The notes beneath the pieces were generated by a model. The model had not been told where the DNA came from and did no database searches. It saw only the letters and a list, made by a program, of their open reading frames with translations. 64,000 nt of DNA from CAYRLW01 sp964425215. GTDB taxonomy: Bacteria > Spirochaetota > Spirochaetia > Treponematales > Breznakiellaceae. Location of the stretch: the NCBI GenBank assembly GCA_964425215.1, contig CAYRLW010000001.1, forward strand, positions 81,902 to 145,901, in the 5' to 3' direction. Each line of letters opens with the position of its first letter. The first letter of the stretch is position 1. Position numbers and translations under genes: made by a program. Positions 59,375 through 64,000 of this stretch are shown one piece after another.

Positions 59375-60772
59375 ATGGCCTATATCATCGAAATGCTTCA
59401 TATTGTTAAGACCTTTCCCGGAATTCGGGCGAACGACGATGTGACCGTCCAGGTGGAAGAGGGCTCTATCCACGCCCTTTTAGGGGAAAACGGGGCCGGG
59501 AAGTCCACCCTTATGAGCATCCTTTTTGGATTGTACCAAAGCGATTCCGGCGAAATTAAGGTGCGGGGAAAAACGGTTAAAATTACGGACCCCAACGAGG
59601 CAAACCGCCTCGGCATCGGTATGGTCCATCAGCATTTTAAACTGGTACACAATTTTACGGTTACCGAAAATATCGTTCTTGGGTTGGAACCCCAACGGGG
59701 GCCCCTGATTGACATAAAAACCGCCGAAAAAAAGGTGGCGGAACTTTCTAAAAAATACGGCCTGGAGGTGGACAGCCAGGCAAAAATAGAAGATATTTCC
59801 GTGGGTATGCAACAGCGGGTAGAAATATTAAAAATGCTCTACCGGGACGCGGAAATTTTAATATTCGACGAACCCACGGCGGTCTTAACCCCCCAGGAAA
59901 TTCAAGAACTGATGGAAATAATGCGCCGCCTCCGGGCGGAAGGAAAGACCATCGTTCTTATTACCCATAAATTAAANNNNNNNNNNNNNNNNNNNNNNNN
60001 NNNNNNNNNNNNNNNNNNNNNNNNNNNNNNNNNNNNNNNNNNNNNNNNNNNNNNNNNNNNNNNNNNNNNNNNNNNNCTATCCCTGGAAGTCCGCCGGGGC
60101 GAAATCCTGGGACTCTGCGGCATCGACGGCAACGGGCAAACGGAGCTGGTCTACGCCCTTACGGGACTTGTAAAGGCCGAAAGTGGCCGGATACTCCTTA
60201 ACGGGAAGGATATTACCCATTACCCGGTCCAACGGCGCACCGAAGCGGGGCTGGGCCATATCCCCGAAGACCGCCACCGCCACGGCCTGGTCCTGGATTT
60301 CCGTCTGGACGAAAACATGGTGGTCCACTCGTTTTTTCAACGTCCCTTTTCTCGCTGGGGCATTTTGGACTACAACGCCATACGGAAAAATGCCGAACGG
60401 CTAATAGAAGAGTTTGACGTCCGGTCTGGCGAAGGACCCGCCACCCCATCCCGGAGCCTTTCCGGTGGAAACCAGCAAAAGGCCATCGTGGCCCGGGAAA
60501 TTGACCGATCCCCGGAGGTCCTCATCGTCGCCCAGCCGACCCGGGGCCTGGACGTGGGGGCCATCGAGTACATACATCAGAGGCTGGTAGAAGAACGGGA
60601 CAAGGGCAAGGCCATCCTCCTTATCTCCCTGGAATTGGACGAAATTATGGACCTGTCGGACCGGATAGCGGTCATATTTAACGGAGAAATAGTGGCCCAA
60701 GTCCAGGCTTCGGAAACCAACGAAAACGAGCTGGGCCTGTATATGTCCGGCTCGGTTCGGAAGGCGGTATAA
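59375..60772 (+). CDS. ABC transporter ATPase, nucleoside type (two NBDs), gapped
   Basis: Tandem ATPase of the YufO/NupA type (RbsA/MglA superfamily). NBD1: Walker A LGENGAGKSTLMSILFG, signature ISVGMQQRVEILKML, Walker B LIFDEPTAVLTPQE. NBD2: CGIDGNGQTELVYALTG (degenerate P-loop), SLSGGNQQKAIVAREI, VAQPTRGLDVGAIEYI. It powers nucleoside-type import. The 100-N gap (59977-60076) removes the segment between the NBDs; from family layout I expect about 75-80 residues there, more than the 33 the Ns represent. Apparent length 465 aa versus about 510 in the family. GGGGAGA precedes ATG 59375. Confidence 0.85.
   Translation: MAYIIEMLHIVKTFPGIRANDDVTVQVEEGSIHALLGENGAGKSTLMSILFGLYQSDSGEIKVRGKTVKITDPNEANRLGIGMVHQHFKLVHNFTVTENIVLGLEPQRGPLIDIKTAEKKVAELSKKYGLEVDSQAKIEDISVGMQQRVEILKMLYRDAEILIFDEPTAVLTPQEIQELMEIMRRLRAEGKTIVLITHKLXXXXXXXXXXXXXXXXXXXXXXXXXXXXXXXXXXLSLEVRRGEILGLCGIDGNGQTELVYALTGLVKAESGRILLNGKDITHYPVQRRTEAGLGHIPEDRHRHGLVLDFRLDENMVVHSFFQRPFSRWGILDYNAIRKNAERLIEEFDVRSGEGPATPSRSLSGGNQQKAIVAREIDRSPEVLIVAQPTRGLDVGAIEYIHQRLVEERDKGKAILLISLELDEIMDLSDRIAVIFNGEIVAQVQASETNENELGLYMSGSVRKAV
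59977..60076. other. Assembly gap of 100 N
   Basis: Exactly 100 unknown bases inside the ABC ATPase gene, a common placeholder for a scaffold join of unknown size. The frame is kept on both sides, which may be chance. Confidence 0.98.
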
Positions 60773-60773
60773 G

Positions 60774-61877
60774 GTGACTAGAAAACAACGAACGCAATTG
60801 ATCGTACCCCTTATCGCGGTGCTTTTAGGGTTTATCGTCGGGGCGATCATCATAATCCTGACGGGCAAATCACCCTCGGGCATGCTGTTAGCCCTGGCGC
60901 GGACCCTCACGGGCTTTGATTTTTCCGGCCGTGGGGGCTTTAACCCCCGTTACGTGGGCGAATTTATCCTCCAAGCCCTTCCCATTACCCTTACGGGTTT
61001 GGCGGTGGCCTTCGCCTTTCGGACGGGACTCTTTAACATCGGCGCCGAAGGACAGCTCATGGTGGGTTCCCTGTCGGCGGTCGCGGTGGCCCTGTTGGTT
61101 CCCGCCCCGCCGGTTATCCACCCCATCCTGTGCCTTTTGGCGGCCATGGCCGGAGGCGCCCTGTGGGCCGCGGTTCCGGGACTTCTGAAAGCCCGATTTA
61201 ACGTCCACGAAGTCGTGGTCTCCATCATGATGAACTACACGGCCCTGTACTTCGTGAACTGGTCCCTCCTCCAATTTGGATCCACCGATCGGGTCAAAAC
61301 CCCGGACTTTCCTCCCAGCGCCACCCTCAAAAGCGATTTTCTTACCAATCTGACCAACGGCTCCCGGCTCAATTGGGGTATAATCGTGGTAGCCCTGGCG
61401 GTGGTGGTTTTTTGGTTCGTCATCGAAAAGACCACCTTCGGGTACCGGCTCCGGGCGGTGGGGTTTAACAAAGAAGCGGCCCGGTACGCCGGAATGAAGG
61501 TGGAACGGAACATCGTCCTATCCATGATGATCTCCGGAGCCTTCGCCGCCCTGGGCGGCGCGGTCATTACCCTGGGGACCTTTAATTTTGGCCGGGTTCT
61601 GCCTGCCTTCGAAGGCTACGGTATGGACGGTATCGCCGTCGCCCTGGTCGGCGGAAACGCCGCCGTGGGGGTTTTTTTATCGGGCCTCCTCTTCGGCATG
61701 CTCAAGGCTGCCCAGCCGCTCATGCAATCCCAGGGGATTCCCAAGGATATTTCATCCATCATCCAAGCGTCCATCGTCCTCTTCGTGGCCATGCGGCTGG
61801 GGATAGAAGCCCTGTTGGACCTAACCGTGCGAAAACAAGGGTCCGTTAGGAGAACCGTTAAGGGGGCAATAAAATGA
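60774..61877 (+). CDS. ABC permease 1, nucleoside type (BPL_permease)
   Basis: 367 aa inner-membrane protein with 8-10 membrane segments. Matches the YufP/NupB-like permease group: ALPITLTGLAVAFAFRTGLFNIGAEGQ, FNVHEVVVSIMMNYTALYFVNW, GYGMDGIAVALVGGNAAVGVFLSG (in parts). Start GTG at 60774, two bases after the ATPase stop. It forms the channel with permease 2. Confidence 0.9.
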   Translation: MTRKQRTQLIVPLIAVLLGFIVGAIIIILTGKSPSGMLLALARTLTGFDFSGRGGFNPRYVGEFILQALPITLTGLAVAFAFRTGLFNIGAEGQLMVGSLSAVAVALLVPAPPVIHPILCLLAAMAGGALWAAVPGLLKARFNVHEVVVSIMMNYTALYFVNWSLLQFGSTDRVKTPDFPPSATLKSDFLTNLTNGSRLNWGIIVVALAVVVFWFVIEKTTFGYRLRAVGFNKEAARYAGMKVERNIVLSMMISGAFAALGGAVITLGTFNFGRVLPAFEGYGMDGIAVALVGGNAAVGVFLSGLLFGMLKAAQPLMQSQGIPKDISSIIQASIVLFVAMRLGIEALLDLTVRKQGSVRRTVKGAIK

Positions 61878-62824
61878 AAATGTTTTTAGACATGGTTCCC
61901 ATAGCCCTCATGTTTTCCGCCCCCATCATCATCGCAGCCCTGGGCGGTCTATTCAGCGAGCGGTCGGGGATCGTAAACGTGGCCCTGGAAGGCATCATGA
62001 TGGTGGGGGGCTTTTTCGCCGCCACCGTAACCGTCTTTATGGAAGGCATAAACCCGGCCATGGCACCCTGGATCGGCATGGCCGTGGGGCTAATCGCGGG
62101 GATTATCTTTTCCATCCTCCACGCCATCGCGTCGGTGAACCTTAAGGCCGACCAGGTCGTCTCCGGAACCGCCCTTAACATTTTAGCCGGCGGTCTAACG
62201 GTCTACCTGGCCCAAATTATATTTAATCAGCAGAGAACCCGGGCCTTTTCCCGGGGTCTTTCCACCGTCAACGTCCCGGGGCTAGAAAAAATCCCCCTCT
62301 TAGGGAAGATCCTCTTCCAAAATATTTACCCCACCTTTTACGTGGCCCTTATTTTAATCCTGCTCACCTGGTTTTTAGTGTACAAAACCCGGCTGGGCCT
62401 ACGGTTGAGATCCTGCGGAGAAAACCCCCAGGCCGCCGCGTCCATGGGCATCGACGTGTACAAAATCCGATACTTTGGGGTCCTCATGTCCGGCGCCTTC
62501 GCGGGCCTAGCAGGGGGCGTCATGGTACTGACCCAGGACATCCAGTACACCATCACCAGCATCCACGGTACGGGCTTTATCGCCCTGGGGTCCCTAATCT
62601 TTGGAAAATGGAATCCCTGGGGGGTCTTGGGCGCGGGACTATTCTTTGGATTTTCCCAAGCCGTATCCCTGTACGCTAAGGATATCCCTTTCCTGGCCTC
62701 GTTTCCCCAGGAATTTTTCTACCTTTTACCCTATGTGTTGACCATTTTGGCCCTTATCCTGTTCTCCAACCGGTCGGTGGGACCCAAAGCGGCGGGTGAA
62801 ATTTACGACCCCGGAAAGCGGTAA
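61874..62824 (+). CDS. ABC permease 2, nucleoside type
   Basis: 316 aa inner-membrane protein with about eight membrane segments. Matches the YufQ/NupC-like partner: GGLFSERSGIVNVALEGIMMVGGFFAA, SVNLKADQVVSGTALNILAGG, MGIDVYKIRYFGVLMSGAFAGLAGG (in parts). It overlaps permease 1 by 4 nt. Last gene of the uptake operon, followed by repeat copy C. Confidence 0.9.
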   Translation: MKMFLDMVPIALMFSAPIIIAALGGLFSERSGIVNVALEGIMMVGGFFAATVTVFMEGINPAMAPWIGMAVGLIAGIIFSILHAIASVNLKADQVVSGTALNILAGGLTVYLAQIIFNQQRTRAFSRGLSTVNVPGLEKIPLLGKILFQNIYPTFYVALILILLTWFLVYKTRLGLRLRSCGENPQAAASMGIDVYKIRYFGVLMSGAFAGLAGGVMVLTQDIQYTITSIHGTGFIALGSLIFGKWNPWGVLGAGLFFGFSQAVSLYAKDIPFLASFPQEFFYLLPYVLTILALILFSNRSVGPKAAGEIYDPGKR

Positions 62825-62834
62825 TCCACGGTTT

Positions 62835-62915
62835 GGGGGGCGCCAAAACAGGGGCTTGTCGGGGACTTTCATCCGACGCGCCCCCCGCCGCGAAACACGG
62901 TTTCGCGGCCCCCCC
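62835..62915 (-). repeat. GC-rich double-hairpin element, copy C
   Basis: On the minus strand it reads GGGGGGGCCGCG, AAACCGTGTTT, CGCGGC, GGGGGGCGCGTCGGATG, a variable part, GGCGCCCCCC: the same conserved blocks as A and B but with a minimal first loop, and opposite orientation. At 81 bp it is the shortest copy. It lies between the permease 2 stop and the alaS promoter. Confidence 0.85.
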
Positions 62916-62941
62916 AAGCCTCCTCTCGCCGGATCGCTATC

Positions 62942-62970
62942 TTGACGAGAGTAAGCCGGTCCCCTACTAT
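62942..62970 (+). promoter_or_regulatory. Putative alaS promoter, 8 nt before ATG
   Basis: TTGACG (62942-62947), 17-nt spacer, TACTAT (62965-62970), 8 nt, then ATG at 62979. No ribosome site (AAACCCCT). An alternative -10, TATAAA (62968-62973), has a longer spacer. Confidence 0.6.
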
Positions 62971-62978
62971 AAACCCCT

Positions 62979-64000
62979 ATGAACGCGAACGAACTACGCT
63001 CAAAATACATCGAATTTTTTAAATCCAAGGGTCACGCCCAGATTCAGGGCAAATCGCTCCTACCGGATAACGATCCCACGGTTCTCTTTACCACCGCGGG
63101 AATGCACCCCCTGGTGCCCTACCTTTTAGGGGAAACCCACCCGGCGGGCACGAGGCTTACGGATTATCAAAAGTGCATCCGCACGGGGGATATCGACTCG
63201 GTGGGTGACCCCAGCCACCTTACCTTCTTCGAAATGCTCGGCAACTGGTCCTTGGGGGACTATTTTAAAGAAGGCGCCATTTCCATGAGTTTCGAGTTCC
63301 TCACCGACAAAAAATGGCTGGGAATTCCCATAGAAAAACTAGCCGTTACGGTTTTCGCCGGGGAAGAAGGCATACCCCGGGATACCGAATCGGCGGAAAT
63401 TTGGAAGCGCCTGGGTATTTCGGAGGATCGTATACGATTTTTAGGCCGGGAAGATAACTGGTGGGGCCCCGCCGGAACCACGGGTCCCTGCGGGCCGGAC
63501 ACGGAAATGTTTATCGATACGGGCCGCCCTTCCTGCGGCCCCGATTGCGGCCCCGGTTGTAAATGCGGCAAGTGGCTTGAAATTTGGAACGACGTGTTCA
63601 TGCAGTACAATAAGACCGCCGACGGTACCTATCAAAGCCTCGCGCGCAAGTGCGTGGACACGGGCATGGGGATTGAACGGACCGTCACCATCCTTAACGG
63701 AAAAAAATCGGTCTACGACACCGAAATCTTTGCCCCCATCATCCAGGCGGTACAGGAAAAGTCTTCCTACACCTACGGAAGCGACGAGGAAAAGGATAAA
63801 TCGGTCCGGATTATCTGCGACCACGTCCGATCCGCCACCTTTATCCTGGGGGACCCCAAAGCGGTTACCCCCTCCAACGTGGGGGCGGGGTACGTCCTCC
63901 GTCGCCTTATCCGCCGCTCGGTACGCCACGGACGGAAACTGGGTATCCAAGACCTTTTCCTCGCTCCCATCGCCCTGGTGGTGGTAAACCAATTCGCCGG
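62979..64000 (+). CDS. alaS: Alanyl-tRNA synthetase, 5' part
   Basis: The reading frame stays open from ATG 62979 to the window end, so about 340 N-terminal residues are seen. Class II motif 1 region reads ELRSKYIEFFKSKGHA; FTTAGMHPLVPYLLG, RTGDIDSVGDPSHLTFFEMLGNWSLGDYF (in parts) and the motif 3 region MGIERTV are AlaRS-specific. It charges tRNA-Ala. The editing and C-Ala domains lie outside the window, so the full length cannot be judged. The ATG lies 8 nt after the -10, with no ribosome site. Confidence 0.95.
   Translation, partial: MNANELRSKYIEFFKSKGHAQIQGKSLLPDNDPTVLFTTAGMHPLVPYLLGETHPAGTRLTDYQKCIRTGDIDSVGDPSHLTFFEMLGNWSLGDYFKEGAISMSFEFLTDKKWLGIPIEKLAVTVFAGEEGIPRDTESAEIWKRLGISEDRIRFLGREDNWWGPAGTTGPCGPDTEMFIDTGRPSCGPDCGPGCKCGKWLEIWNDVFMQYNKTADGTYQSLARKCVDTGMGIERTVTILNGKKSVYDTEIFAPIIQAVQEKSSYTYGSDEEKDKSVRIICDHVRSATFILGDPKAVTPSNVGAGYVLRRLIRRSVRHGRKLGIQDLFLAPIALVVVNQFA

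Noticed and set aside
1..64000. CRISPR array or insertion sequence with transposase
   Set aside because: No equally spaced identical direct repeats with unique spacers, and no transposase, integrase or reverse transcriptase frame in any of the translations.

Overview
The window looks like a chromosomal segment of a free-living or gut-associated spirochaete of the Treponema group (Treponematales; termite-gut or thermophilic relatives fit as well as host treponemes). The evidence is a pyrophosphate-dependent phosphofructokinase, an archaeal-type UMP kinase, a TmpC/PnrA-like Bmp protein with its nucleoside-type ABC transporter, a MotA/MotB pair, PilZ, FecR and PEGA envelope proteins, and many lipoproteins with loose lipoboxes. 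Base composition is moderately GC-rich, with short AT-rich islands that carry repeats. A run of 100 N at 59977-60076 shows that this is a draft or metagenome assembly.

Layout: 1-12.6 kb holds a 36-residue Lys-rich miniprotein, an unknown protein, glnS, a group IV decarboxylase and pfp (minus strand), an outer-membrane-like protein, a CoA-binding protein, and a minus-strand operon: ECF sigma factor, zinc-type anti-sigma factor, two exported proteins (one with TIG and transglutaminase domains), and pyrH. cysS follows. 12.6-20.5 kb holds murB, a FecR protein, a protein with two cyclic-nucleotide-binding domains, two exported proteins, TPR and PilZ proteins, and an aldo/keto reductase. 20.6-24.5 kb is a motility block: a large unknown protein, MotA, MotB and a small membrane protein. 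24.6-32 kb holds lipoproteins, an XRE regulator, a DUF362 ferredoxin-like protein, a FecR/beta-propeller lipoprotein and a PEGA lipoprotein. 32-42.5 kb is metabolic: FucU mutarotase and PfkB kinase, an SGNH hydrolase, an aldo/keto reductase, an ADP-forming acyl-CoA synthetase, a GH20 hexosaminidase, then FecR, DUF2147, DUF2804 and rpmB. 42.6-47.3 kb holds an MBL hydrolase, an unknown protein, a Cys-rich sensor kinase and uvrB. 47.5-53.5 kb is a tightly coupled six-gene operon: a YtrA-type GntR regulator, a LolD/MacB-like ATPase, two FtsX-type permeases, a LolA-like protein and a predicted outer-membrane barrel. The end holds a CE7 esterase, a flavin-reductase-like protein, an AAA ATPase, deoC, the Bmp/ABC nucleoside-type uptake genes and the 5' part of alaS.

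The physiology read from this is sugar fermentation with PPi-linked glycolysis, ATP from acyl-CoA by an ADP-forming synthetase, salvage of nucleosides and deoxyribose, use of N-acetylhexosamine and acetylated polysaccharides, and flagellar motility with signalling through c-di-GMP and cyclic nucleotides.

The most unusual signals are not single genes. (1) At ten genes a recognisable -35/-10 promoter ends only 6-8 nt before the ATG, with no Shine-Dalgarno sequence, which suggests widespread leaderless mRNAs. (2) A dispersed palindrome family occurs as solo hairpins and as two 150-155 bp composite elements that look like MITEs. (3) A separate GC-rich double-hairpin element occurs three times with a conserved loop. 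(4) The GntR-ABC-FtsX-FtsX-LolA-OMP operon is the best candidate here for an undescribed envelope transport system.
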